Origin: an uncultured Desulfobacter sp.
GTDB lineage: Bacteria > Desulfobacterota > Desulfobacteria > Desulfobacterales > Desulfobacteraceae
Reading direction: 5' to 3'
Length of the DNA stretch: 64,000 nt
Assembly: GCF_963665355.1 (NCBI RefSeq)
Contig: NZ_OY762229.1
Coordinates: 3,224,001-3,288,000 of the forward strand
Position numbers and translations under genes: made by a program. Below the pieces are notes generated by a model. That model saw only the letters and a list, made by a program, of their open reading frames with translations. It was not told the origin of the DNA and did not search any database. Within the stretch, counting starts at the first letter, position 1. Each line of letters begins with the position of its first letter. Of this stretch, positions 54,812-63,630 are shown in pieces.

Positions 54812-57258
54812 TAATTTTTCCTGTTCACATCCTTGGAGTTTTTTAATATCCAGTGTTCCGTCAGGAATGGAATGATCGCCAGTGCCATGAAAAGACTGAC
54901 GGTCATTCCGGTCAGCCCTGCGACACCAATGGAAAACAACGCCTTATGCCGGGCAACGCTGAGGCTTGCAAAACCCCCGATGGTTGTCATGGCACAGATC
55001 AGAACTGCGCCCGGGGTGATGTGCCGGCTCTCTTCACTGTGGGACAGCCCATTGTGAACCATGAAAATGGAAAAATCCACCCCCACCCCGAATACAAATA
55101 TGATAAAGACGATGCTGATCAGATTGACGCTGATGCCGAAAATTCCCAGAAGACCTGCCGTGACAACGGCGCTCAGGAGGACCGGGGTGAGGGTGGTGAT
55201 CACCATTTTTATGTTGTGCTGGCATACGCACAATACAACAAAAATGGAAAGGGCAGCCCAGATCAGAAAATTCTTGAATTCATCTGCCACCCTGCCGGAA
55301 ATTTTTTCAATCACATAGGGTTTGTTGATGACCAGGGTGCCGGGCAACTGGTCTTTAATTGTTCGGGTGACCGAAGGGATCAGCGTCTTGTCCGGAATCA
55401 TGGCGTTGGTCAGAACCAGAGTGCCCCGGGACGTTGTAATCAGTTTTGATTTGATCAGCGGGTAGATAACGGTTTGCTTAAAATCATCACTGGCTACCGG
55501 GGCTGGGCCTGTTCCCCGGGTAATGTTTTCAAGTTCGTCGGTGAATGGTGAAAATGCATTGGGGGTAAATCCATTGGCCAGACAGGCCTGTTCAAGATCT
55601 GTTTTCAAGGCATTGACTCGTTGGGCGGAGAACAGTGCCTGCAGGCCCTCCAGTCGTTTTTCCTGTTGCGCTTTTGAGGGCAAAATGGCGGACAAAGAAG
55701 CGATGTCGGTAATTTGGCCCTGCTTTTCCATGGTTTTCAACAGTTCAAAGAGCTGATCGTTTTTCTGCAGTGCTGTCTGGGTATCCCTGGCCTGCACCAT
55801 GAAGATGGTGGATGGAGTCTGGCCCCAGGTGGCCAGAAAATGGTCCATCTCCTGCTGTGCTTCGGGCGTTAAATGGTTCAGGGCATTCACATCCCCGTTA
55901 AAGCTAAAGTTGCCCAACCCTGTAATACCCGCAACAACCAGGGAAAGGCAGGTAAAAATTAAAAACTTTTTGTGCTTTTTCCTGAAATTCATCACCGTAC
56001 GGCTCACGTTTAGAAGGGATATCACAGGTTTTGACGGGGTCCAGGGTTTTACACAGATAAAGGCGGGAAGCAGGGTCAAGGCAAAAGTGGCCGCACCTGC
56101 GATGCCGATGATGGAGAGCCATCCCATCTGTCTTTGGCCCGGCAGGCTGGAGAACCCAAGACAGCCGAAAGCCGCCATGGTGGTGGCGGCACCGGTAATA
56201 ATGGGGGCTTTCAGTTTTTTGATGATCTCTTTGACATGGGCGGTTCCCAGGGTATCGGCATGGAACAGGATGTGGATTCCGAAGTCAACGGTGATGCCCA
56301 CTAAAAGCGCCCCGCACCCCAGGGCAATGGCGGAGATCGTATGCGTGGACAGGGCTGCCACTGCGCCTGCAAGGCCTAAGCTCACCAGGGTGGGGACAAA
56401 AATCAGCAGCACATGGTAGATGCGGCTGAAAAATAAAATGCCCACAACCAGTATGCCGATACTTAAGACCATGATGGTACGTTTGATATCCGACTGGATG
56501 GTGGATGCATTGTCCAGGGTGGCACGGTGAACCCCGGAAAAGCCGATGTGGATTGTATTGCCTAAGTCCCGGGTAATCCGCTGCCTTTCCTGGTACAGAA
56601 AGGCGAACATCTTTTGGGATGCACTGGTGTCCACCGCAGGCGCTACCGGTGTGGCCACCATGAGCAGGCTTGTGCCTTCCTTATTGATAATCCGGGACTG
56701 GCCGGCCTGGGCCCCGGGCATCTCTGACTGGAATGCCGACAGTTTTTTCAAAATGATATAATCCAGCCCGAATGGATCCCTGGGTTTGTTCCTGGCGGAA
56801 AGCGCCCCTGCCGGGCTGAGCAGCTCTTTTTTGATATCAACAATTTGGGGCCCGATATGATCTGTGGCAGTGAGCTGCTGCACCTGTTGGAGATCCACCG
56901 CATCCATAAGCATGTACTTCTTTTTATTGACAAGGTCCATCAGTGCAAAAAGGCTCTGCCTGTCAAATTGGTAAAGGATATCATCAAAAAAAGGGGCATC
57001 CTTGATGGCGTTGAAAAAGGCATCTCCGGCCTGGGCAAGAAGATCGGGATTGGTATCCTTGGTGTCTATTTGTATGTACAATGCCTGTGCCGCCGGGACC
57101 ATGGTGATGAAATTTTTGAAATCAACCACTTCCGGATCGGAATCCGGTAAAAGGGCTGTGACCCGCTCGTCCACATGCACCCGCAGCGCAATGAACAGGC
57201 AGGCCAGGTAAAACACCAGGGTGAAAAATATGGGGCCTTTTGAGGATATTTTCAGCAT
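54811..57258 (-). CDS. MMPL/RND-family lipid exporter
   Basis: An 815-residue inner-membrane exporter with about twelve helices in two halves. Each half is a large periplasmic loop followed by a helix block (AIALGCGALLVGITVDFGIHI and VFIIFVFGVGVDFSIFMVHN carry the conserved acidic residues). It presumably moves the finished polyene lipid across the inner membrane toward the LolA-like carrier. The start at 57258 overlaps the ketosynthase gene by 7 nt, and its stop touches the FAD oxidoreductase start (TAATG). Confidence 0.92.
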   Translation of the reverse strand: MLKISSKGPIFFTLVFYLACLFIALRVHVDERVTALLPDSDPEVVDFKNFITMVPAAQALYIQIDTKDTNPDLLAQAGDAFFNAIKDAPFFDDILYQFDRQSLFALMDLVNKKKYMLMDAVDLQQVQQLTATDHIGPQIVDIKKELLSPAGALSARNKPRDPFGLDYIILKKLSAFQSEMPGAQAGQSRIINKEGTSLLMVATPVAPAVDTSASQKMFAFLYQERQRITRDLGNTIHIGFSGVHRATLDNASTIQSDIKRTIMVLSIGILVVGILFFSRIYHVLLIFVPTLVSLGLAGAVAALSTHTISAIALGCGALLVGITVDFGIHILFHADTLGTAHVKEIIKKLKAPIITGAATTMAAFGCLGFSSLPGQRQMGWLSIIGIAGAATFALTLLPAFICVKPWTPSKPVISLLNVSRTVMNFRKKHKKFLIFTCLSLVVAGITGLGNFSFNGDVNALNHLTPEAQQEMDHFLATWGQTPSTIFMVQARDTQTALQKNDQLFELLKTMEKQGQITDIASLSAILPSKAQQEKRLEGLQALFSAQRVNALKTDLEQACLANGFTPNAFSPFTDELENITRGTGPAPVASDDFKQTVIYPLIKSKLITTSRGTLVLTNAMIPDKTLIPSVTRTIKDQLPGTLVINKPYVIEKISGRVADEFKNFLIWAALSIFVVLCVCQHNIKMVITTLTPVLLSAVVTAGLLGIFGISVNLISIVFIIFVFGVGVDFSIFMVHNGLSHSEESRHITPGAVLICAMTTIGGFASLSVARHKALFSIGVAGLTGMTVSLFMALAIIPFLTEHWILKNSKDVNRKN

Positions 57259-58481
57259 TGAAGCAGTTGTCTGTCGGTATCCGCCCTGTGAAAGAGAAGC
57301 ACGGCATTGGTCCCGCCAAAGGCAACGGACTGGGAAATGGCAGCGGGTTTGTCAATGTCCAGGACAGCGGTCACCGGGCTTAAGTTAAAATCAGGATCGG
57401 GTGTTGAAAATCCCCTGGAGGGGGGGATTTCTCTTCTGTTCAGGCAGGCCAGGGTGAATACCGCCTCCAGGGCGCCTGCCGCCCCCAGGGTATGCCCGGT
57501 GTATCCTTTGGTTGAAAAAAATGGAATGCCGGGAAGTTTTTCCTTGAATACAGTCATTTCCATGCGATCGTTATCCCGGGTGCCGGTACCATGGGCATTG
57601 ATGAATCCGATGTCCTGGAGGTGGGTTGTTTTTGCTGTGAGAACCTGGTCCAGTGCGGACATGAGCCCTGCGGCATCGGGCCGGGGTTTGGTCAGGTGAT
57701 AGGCATCACCGGCCGCCCCATACCCCGAAACATACCCCTGAATGCGGTTTCCCTTTAACGACCCGTCACGGGCAGGGGCAAGGAGCATGGCCGCCGCCCC
57801 CTCCCCGAGGTTGAGTCCGCTGCGCTGCGCATCAAAGGGACGGCAGGGGCAGGGATCGGTAATCATCAGGGAGATAAATCCATTATAGGTCACTTTGCAC
57901 AGTTCATCGCTGCCCCCTGCAATAGCCAGGTCACACAGACCGGAATTGATCCACTCCCGGGCGATGCCGATGGCGTCAGACCCGGATGCACAGGCATTGA
58001 CAACGGTCTGAACAGGTCCGGTAAACCCGAATGTATCAGCCACGGCCTGGGCCGGGTTGGATATGAGAAATCTTTTGACAGGGGCCATGTCGGGCTGCTG
58101 GCCTGCCCGGTATTGGGCGTAAAACGGGTCGTTGTTCAGTGAAGACCCCACGGTGGTGCCCATGCAGACCCCCACCCGTTTGTCCTTAAGGTCCCGGGCA
58201 CTCATGCCTGCATCCTCCAGGGCCTGTCGGGCGGCACTGATGGCCATCCGGGCCGTCAGACTTAAATCCCGGTCCTGCTGCTCCAGGGTCAGATGCAGAT
58301 TTTCCGGCAGATTGAATACAGGGTAATGCACCGGATGATCCGTGGTAAACGCCGACGGGGGGGCAGGGTCCACCGGTGCGTTAAACATGGCGTCCATACA
58401 TTGGGCCAGGTTTTTGCCAAGGGCGCATACCGCACCCATTCCTGTGACGGCAATGGGTTTATGAATGGGTGTCATCTGCAT
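57252..58481 (-). CDS. 3-oxoacyl-ACP synthase
   Basis: A 409-residue condensing enzyme with Cys in VVNACASGSDAIG, His in INAHGTGTRDND and His in TKGYTGHTLGAAG. The N-terminal GMGAVCALGKNL is typical. An ATG at 58475 has better spacing to a GAGG site and may be the true start. It is the first ketosynthase in the minus-strand run and a candidate for starter condensation. Confidence 0.9.
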   Translation of the reverse strand: MQMTPIHKPIAVTGMGAVCALGKNLAQCMDAMFNAPVDPAPPSAFTTDHPVHYPVFNLPENLHLTLEQQDRDLSLTARMAISAARQALEDAGMSARDLKDKRVGVCMGTTVGSSLNNDPFYAQYRAGQQPDMAPVKRFLISNPAQAVADTFGFTGPVQTVVNACASGSDAIGIAREWINSGLCDLAIAGGSDELCKVTYNGFISLMITDPCPCRPFDAQRSGLNLGEGAAAMLLAPARDGSLKGNRIQGYVSGYGAAGDAYHLTKPRPDAAGLMSALDQVLTAKTTHLQDIGFINAHGTGTRDNDRMEMTVFKEKLPGIPFFSTKGYTGHTLGAAGALEAVFTLACLNRREIPPSRGFSTPDPDFNLSPVTAVLDIDKPAAISQSVAFGGTNAVLLFHRADTDRQLLQC

Positions 58482-58498
58482 GGTCCTCTGAATAATTC

Positions 58499-59440
58499 TC
58501 AGGCCGGGGCCGGGCGGGCGGGATTGCCGTCGGACGGTTCAATGGGTTTGGGGTCCCACATGTCATAGAAATTAAAAAACTGATAAGGATGGTTCTTTGT
58601 GTATTGTTCAAGGGTTTCTATATATTCTCTGGCATAGGGTTCATAGGCCCTCCCTGTTTTCCCAGGCCTTGGCGGGACATGGATGATACGGGGCAGGCTT
58701 AACTCATAGGTGCTGTGGCCCGTTTTAAAGGTATTGAGCACCACAATGGGCTTCTGGGTGATGGCCGACAGTTTATAGGCACTGAAGGGGATGGCGGCCC
58801 TATCGCCTAAAAAGGTCATTTCCAGCGCATAGGCGGCATTCCCGAAAAGCCGGTCCCCCATGATGCACAAAATTTCATCGTTTTTCAATACATTGAGCAT
58901 ATCAAGGGTACCCCCAAGAAACTGGGCCGGGTTGATGACCTTGAATCTTTGGGCCAGATTGTCCCGGGCCTGGGTTCCGATTATTTTTTCCGGCAGTTCA
59001 AGCATCAAAAGATTTACCGGCCGGTTCAGGCGGGACAGGGCCGTCATGGCCACCTGCCAGCATCCCACATGGGACATGAGGATGATAAAACCTGAGTTCA
59101 GATTTTTAATTTTGTGATAATCAGCCGGGTCATGGAAATCCGCTTTTATTTTACCGGCACCGGGGCTTTCAAGCACTGCGCTGTCTATAAGGATTTTTCC
59201 TAAATTCAGCACCAGAACAAAGCTTTTAAAAAAAAACATCGGCCTGCCGGTACCCGGAAACCGCCTGGACAGATAGGGGCGGCAGATCCGTCGCACCGAA
59301 GGGAAAAAAGCAACGTAGACAAAGACCACGAAATAAAGGAAGAAATAGGCAAAACGCCTTCCCAGCAAAAAGATCGAATAATGAAAAAATGCAAGTCCCC
59401 ATCGGGTGCCGTATTTTTGTGAACTCCAGGTGTGGCTCAT
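58499..59440 (-). CDS. LpxL/HtrB-like acyltransferase
   Basis: A 313-residue membrane-bound acyltransferase of the lipid A late acyltransferase type. It has one N-terminal helix region (FFLYFVVFVYVAFF), the motif ILMSHVGCWQVA (His plus four to an acidic-equivalent residue) and a basic C-terminal half. It probably transfers the acyl or polyene chain onto a glycolipid acceptor. With the PlsC-type enzyme it gives the cluster two acyl-transfer steps, matching an outer-membrane lipid product. Confidence 0.85.
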   Translation of the reverse strand: MSHTWSSQKYGTRWGLAFFHYSIFLLGRRFAYFFLYFVVFVYVAFFPSVRRICRPYLSRRFPGTGRPMFFFKSFVLVLNLGKILIDSAVLESPGAGKIKADFHDPADYHKIKNLNSGFIILMSHVGCWQVAMTALSRLNRPVNLLMLELPEKIIGTQARDNLAQRFKVINPAQFLGGTLDMLNVLKNDEILCIMGDRLFGNAAYALEMTFLGDRAAIPFSAYKLSAITQKPIVVLNTFKTGHSTYELSLPRIIHVPPRPGKTGRAYEPYAREYIETLEQYTKNHPYQFFNFYDMWDPKPIEPSDGNPARPAPA

Positions 59441-59473
59441 TTTCTCCTTTGCATCTGTTGTGCCCTATTCAGG

Positions 59474-60637
59474 TCATTTGTGGTCCGGTGCCGCTGCAAT
59501 TGCCCAGGAGACCATGTAGAAGGCGGCAAAGGCCAGTGCACCAAGTACCGGGGCCAGAATGATCCCGCCCAGGCACCACTCCACAAAACGGTCCAGGAAC
59601 TGGTGGCCCAGGGTCTCAAAAGAGATCTCAGTTAAAAAATGTCCCTGGTGGGTGAAAAAATATCCCACCTCAATGCACAGGGCCGGTACAACGGGCGGCA
59701 TGCAGAACTGGCTGGCACCCAGGGCAATGATTTTATTAAGGCGGAAAAATCCGGCAGCCATGAGAATGGCAAGGGAGTGAACCGCCACCAGGGGGAGGGT
59801 CCCTAAAAATACACCCACCGCGGCTGACATGGCAATTTCATAGGGTGTAAGCCGGTTGGACAGAAAGTGCCGAATGCTTGCGACAGGTTTCAGAATTGAA
59901 AATATGACCGGTTTTACATTGCCTGCAATTTGTTTATGGGGCCAGGGCAGAAAGGATCTGAAGGTCAGTTTTGTGTTCAGGTGGGTGAGTCGCAGATTAT
60001 CCATGAAGAGCTTGAAATGGGAGATCCGTTTTCCCTGGGTCTGGTAATAAACAGGGATGTCGATAATTTTTATGGGCACACCGGCCCAGGCCGCTTTGAC
60101 CAGAACCTCAATTTCAAAATCATACCGGGTCTGTTTCAGGGACAGGCGCTCAAAGATAAACAGCGGATAGGCCCTGAAACCGGACTGGGCATCACCGGCC
60201 TGCATACCGGTCTGAACCCTGAACCAGAAATTTGAAAATTCCCGGCCAAAACGGGACGCCTTGGGAGCACTGGAATTTTCAAAATCCCGCTTGCCGATCA
60301 CCAGGGCTTTGGGATCATCCTGGATGGCGGCTTTAAACTTGGGTATATCTTCGGGGCGGTGCTGCATATCCGCATCAATGGTGATGATGTGGGTAAAACC
60401 ATTGGACCGGGCATATTGTGCTGCACTCATAAGCGCAGCACCTTTGCCATGGTTGGCGGAATGCCTGAGAACATGAACGCCGATGACCTGTTTAAAGTTT
60501 TCCGCAAGATCAGTGCTGCCGTCATCCACCACCAGGATGTCCCCATGACAGGCCCGGCATCCCTGAACCACCTCTTCAATGGTCCGTGAGTGGTTGAACA
60601 AAGGAATCACCACAAGAATATGTAACATGGACTCCAT
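59474..60637 (-). CDS. GT2 glycosyltransferase fused to DUF2062 membrane domain
   Basis: A 387-residue protein. The N-terminal GT-A domain (about 5-235) has VVIPLFNHSRTIEEVV, DDGSTD and the DxD-like IDADMQHRPED. The C-terminal part (about 255-380) is a DUF2062 domain with three or four helices. It likely adds a sugar or sugar phosphate to a lipid carrier or to the polyene. In classic aryl-polyene clusters a GT2-acyltransferase fusion (ApeJ) holds this place; here the two activities are separate genes. Confidence 0.86.
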   Translation of the reverse strand: MESMLHILVVIPLFNHSRTIEEVVQGCRACHGDILVVDDGSTDLAENFKQVIGVHVLRHSANHGKGAALMSAAQYARSNGFTHIITIDADMQHRPEDIPKFKAAIQDDPKALVIGKRDFENSSAPKASRFGREFSNFWFRVQTGMQAGDAQSGFRAYPLFIFERLSLKQTRYDFEIEVLVKAAWAGVPIKIIDIPVYYQTQGKRISHFKLFMDNLRLTHLNTKLTFRSFLPWPHKQIAGNVKPVIFSILKPVASIRHFLSNRLTPYEIAMSAAVGVFLGTLPLVAVHSLAILMAAGFFRLNKIIALGASQFCMPPVVPALCIEVGYFFTHQGHFLTEISFETLGHQFLDRFVEWCLGGIILAPVLGALAFAAFYMVSWAIAAAPDHK

Positions 60638-60645
60638 TATGACAT

Positions 60646-62244
60646 TCAGGATGCTTCAAAGTAGTCGGACAGGTCGTCAAACAGCGGACTTGAAAAAAGC
60701 AGAGCCCTGAATTTAACCAGAAGATCGTGGAAGATGGTGGTGTTGTCATAAACATGAAAGTCCCGGTTCAAAATCTCATAAATTCTGCCGGTTCCTTTTC
60801 CAAGGCGGTGGGAATTTCTGAAAGAAAGAGCCTGCAGATCCGCCAGCATCTCCAGGGTCACCACATGCTTGGCATGGCCGACCATGCGAAGGGCCTTGCG
60901 TGCCGCCACCGTGCCCATGGAGACGATATCCTGGTTGCTGGCGTTACAGGAGATGGAGTTTACACTCATGGGAGCGGCCAGGTTTCTGTTTTCAGCCGTG
61001 GTGGAGGTGGCAAGATACTGGGCTCCCATAAAGCCCATGGTCAGGCCGGTTTCACCCGGGATCAGATGCTCGGGCAGCCCCTCATTCAGGTGTTTGTCCA
61101 GAAGTTTGTTCGTCCGCCGTTCAGACAGATTGCACAGGGTGGAAAGGGCGATGCACAGGCAGTCCATGGCAAAGCTGATGCTCTGTCCGTGGAAATTGCC
61201 GCCATGCAGAATTTTTTTTGCTTCGGCAATGATAATGGGATTGTCGTTGGAGGAGTTGGCTTCGATTTCAACCACGGAAACGGCATAGTCCAGTGCTTCT
61301 TTCACCGGCGCCAGGACCTGGGGGGTGCATCGCAGGGAGTATACATCCTGGACATTAATACTGGTTTCAAATACGGTCGCATCCGTTGTTTCCTGGTTGC
61401 GGATTTTCTGGTGAAGATCCTCTCTTTTGCTGATATTGCCAGATCCCTTGTAAAGCCTTCGGATCAGTGCTGCGGTTTCCACCTGGCCGGGATGGGGTTT
61501 TATCCGGTGCAGATCCACATCAAAGGCATCATCAATACCTCCGAAAATTTCAACGGCAAAGGCGGCATTGACACAGGCCGTATTGTACAGACGGTTTGCC
61601 CCCAGCAGTGCAAAGGCGGCAATGCCGGTCATGGCGGCTGTGCCGTTCATCAGGGCCAGGCCCTCTTTGTAGCTTAAGGCCAGCGGTACAAGGCCTGCCT
61701 TTTCAAACGCCATGACCGCAGGCATCAGTTGGTTTTTATAGTACACATTGCCTTTGCCGATGATGGCCAATGACATGTGGGCCAGATGGATCAGGTCCCC
61801 GGAGGCCCCCACGCTGCCGCACTCAGGGATATACGGGGCGATCAAGGCGTTGATCATATCCTTCATAAGGGTCAGCAGCCGGATTCTGACACCGGAGTGG
61901 CCTTTGACAAGGGTATTGAGCCGAACCGCCATAATGCCCAGGGCAATATGCGCAGGGATGGGCTCGCCTAAGCCGGCGGCGTGACTGGTAATCAGGTTGG
62001 TCTGAAGGGCTTCTGTCTCCCGGTCGTTTATGATTTTATTGCACATGGGGCCAAAGGAGGTATTTACCCCGTAAATGACCTTTTTCTGCTGGAGCTGGGC
62101 GCTTAAAAAATCCCGGGAGGCCCGGCAGATGTCAATGGCTGCCGGATCCAGGTCAATCTTTTTGATTCCCGTACCAATGGCAACGATATCCTGGAACGTC
62201 AGGTCATTGCCGGTGAGAACCACTTTGCTGGGTGTTTTTGTCAT
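60646..62244 (-). CDS. Aromatic amino acid ammonia-lyase (tyrosine/phenylalanine type)
   Basis: A 532-residue MIO enzyme. The cofactor-forming triad is Ala147-Ser148-Gly149 (GSVGASGDL) and the catalytic Tyr is Tyr58 in IYGVNTSFGP. The selectivity loop reads LITSHAAGLG (Ser87-His88), as in HAL and in flavobacterial tyrosine lyases. The later segment is NASNQDIVSMGT, with Gln where histidine lyases have Glu. This argues for tyrosine or phenylalanine rather than histidine. It would make 4-coumarate or cinnamate for the polyene starter. It is the second gene of the run, 15 nt after the ligase. Confidence 0.88.
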   Translation of the reverse strand: MTKTPSKVVLTGNDLTFQDIVAIGTGIKKIDLDPAAIDICRASRDFLSAQLQQKKVIYGVNTSFGPMCNKIINDRETEALQTNLITSHAAGLGEPIPAHIALGIMAVRLNTLVKGHSGVRIRLLTLMKDMINALIAPYIPECGSVGASGDLIHLAHMSLAIIGKGNVYYKNQLMPAVMAFEKAGLVPLALSYKEGLALMNGTAAMTGIAAFALLGANRLYNTACVNAAFAVEIFGGIDDAFDVDLHRIKPHPGQVETAALIRRLYKGSGNISKREDLHQKIRNQETTDATVFETSINVQDVYSLRCTPQVLAPVKEALDYAVSVVEIEANSSNDNPIIIAEAKKILHGGNFHGQSISFAMDCLCIALSTLCNLSERRTNKLLDKHLNEGLPEHLIPGETGLTMGFMGAQYLATSTTAENRNLAAPMSVNSISCNASNQDIVSMGTVAARKALRMVGHAKHVVTLEMLADLQALSFRNSHRLGKGTGRIYEILNRDFHVYDNTTIFHDLLVKFRALLFSSPLFDDLSDYFEAS

Positions 62245-62259
62245 TTCTGGGCAGGTCTC

Positions 62260-63630
62260 CTACCTGAGATCAAAAAAAGTGATGCGTTTTCTTGTTTTAT
62301 TAAGTTGATAAACTTTGCTGTCCACCTGTTGGGCGGGTACGATTCTGATTTCCGGCACCACGCGCAAAACAGCCTGGAGGTGCTCTGTCATCCATCGGGG
62401 GGCATCAGTACAGCTTTTATTTTCAGGATGATCTTTTAATGCGGCAACCAGGGTTACCCTGTCTGTTCCGTCTTCGTTGCACCGGGCCTCGACATATCCG
62501 CCATAAAATTTTTCATTGCCTTCAAGGGCGGCGAGGATGACATTGGGGAACAGGGTTGTTCCTTTGAATTTAAGCATCTGGTGTTTTCTGCCTGATATGG
62601 GGGCAAGCCTTGGCGTGGTCCTGCCGCATGCACAGGGCTTGTGAATCATATAGGAGAGGTCGCCTGTGCGAAATCTGAGCAGCGGCATGCCTGTGATGCC
62701 AAGCGGTGTCACCACCACTTCTCCCAATTCACCCTGGGGTACAGGGAAACCCTGGTCGTCAAGGATTTCAACGACGATCATTTCAGGCCTTAAGTGCCCA
62801 CCGGCCCGGGCCTGGCATTCGCAGAAGGTGGTGGCCATCTCCGAGGAGGCATAGGTTGAAAAAACAGATGCATTCCACATGGCCTCAAGTTTTTGTGATA
62901 TGGGCAGCAGTGACAGGGAGGCATCCCGGGTGGGTTCGCCTATGGCAATGAGCTTGGTGATGGATGATGCCGCCGGATCATACCCCTGTTCCAGGGCGAA
63001 GCTGCCTATTTTATACATCAGTGACGGCACCCCGACCATGGCTGTGGCTTTGGTCCGGCGGGCCAGTTCCCAGAGCTGGGCGGCTGAGCCGGAACCTGCC
63101 CTGACCACTGCGGCGGACAATCTTGTAGCCCCCATGAAATAGGCCAGTCCCGCCATAAAGCACCGGTCTATGGCCGCACACACAATTAGTGTATCGGATT
63201 CGGTTATGCCTGCCATGCCAAAGGCGATCTGCTCGTTGTATGCCAGCCTGGACAGGTCCGAGGCTGTCTGGGGAATAATTGTTGCCTGGGCTCCGGATGT
63301 GCCTGATGTTAGGCAGATATCGACGATCTCTTTGGGATCTGCACAGGAGAATTGTTCCGTATTTTCCAGATCTGATTTTTCCGTTAAGGGAATCGCGGTA
63401 ATATCCGCCATTGTCCGGATGTCGTGAATCGTTATCCCTGCCGCTTTAAATGAGTCCTGGTAAAATGGGGAATTGGAAAGGGTAAAATCAAGATGCTCCA
63501 GGAAAAGCCGGGTCTGAACCTTTTCAATTTCATCAGGTGGTGCATATTGAAGTCCGGCATGAATTTGGGCCGGAAAATCCGTTATGAGCTGCAGGCGGTT
63601 GTTTTGCCCCTTTTTCTGCATGGATGTCAT
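62260..63630 (-). CDS. PaaK/CapK-like adenylate-forming ligase
   Basis: A 456-residue adenylate-forming enzyme of the phenylacetate-CoA ligase family. It has the P-loop-like ICLTSGTSGAQATIIPQ, YASSEMATTFCE, and LLRFRTGDLSYM followed by a zinc-like KPCACGRTTPR. It should activate the aryl-acrylic acid and load it on CoA or an acyl carrier protein. It heads the 17-gene minus-strand run, next to the lyase, so its substrate is inferred as coumarate or cinnamate. Confidence 0.87.
   Translation of the reverse strand: MTSMQKKGQNNRLQLITDFPAQIHAGLQYAPPDEIEKVQTRLFLEHLDFTLSNSPFYQDSFKAAGITIHDIRTMADITAIPLTEKSDLENTEQFSCADPKEIVDICLTSGTSGAQATIIPQTASDLSRLAYNEQIAFGMAGITESDTLIVCAAIDRCFMAGLAYFMGATRLSAAVVRAGSGSAAQLWELARRTKATAMVGVPSLMYKIGSFALEQGYDPAASSITKLIAIGEPTRDASLSLLPISQKLEAMWNASVFSTYASSEMATTFCECQARAGGHLRPEMIVVEILDDQGFPVPQGELGEVVVTPLGITGMPLLRFRTGDLSYMIHKPCACGRTTPRLAPISGRKHQMLKFKGTTLFPNVILAALEGNEKFYGGYVEARCNEDGTDRVTLVAALKDHPENKSCTDAPRWMTEHLQAVLRVVPEIRIVPAQQVDSKVYQLNKTRKRITFFDLR

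Noticed and set aside
60727..61677. Long plus-strand open frame (316 codons)
   Set aside because: It is antisense to the ammonia-lyase, whose motifs are clear. It has no ribosome binding site and shows the His/Gly-rich composition of a shadow frame.
36911..63630. Dialkylresorcinol (DarA/DarB) or PUFA synthase pathway
   Set aside because: There is no DarA/DarB-type pair and no multidomain PUFA synthase. All components are discrete type II proteins with an aryl starter supply.
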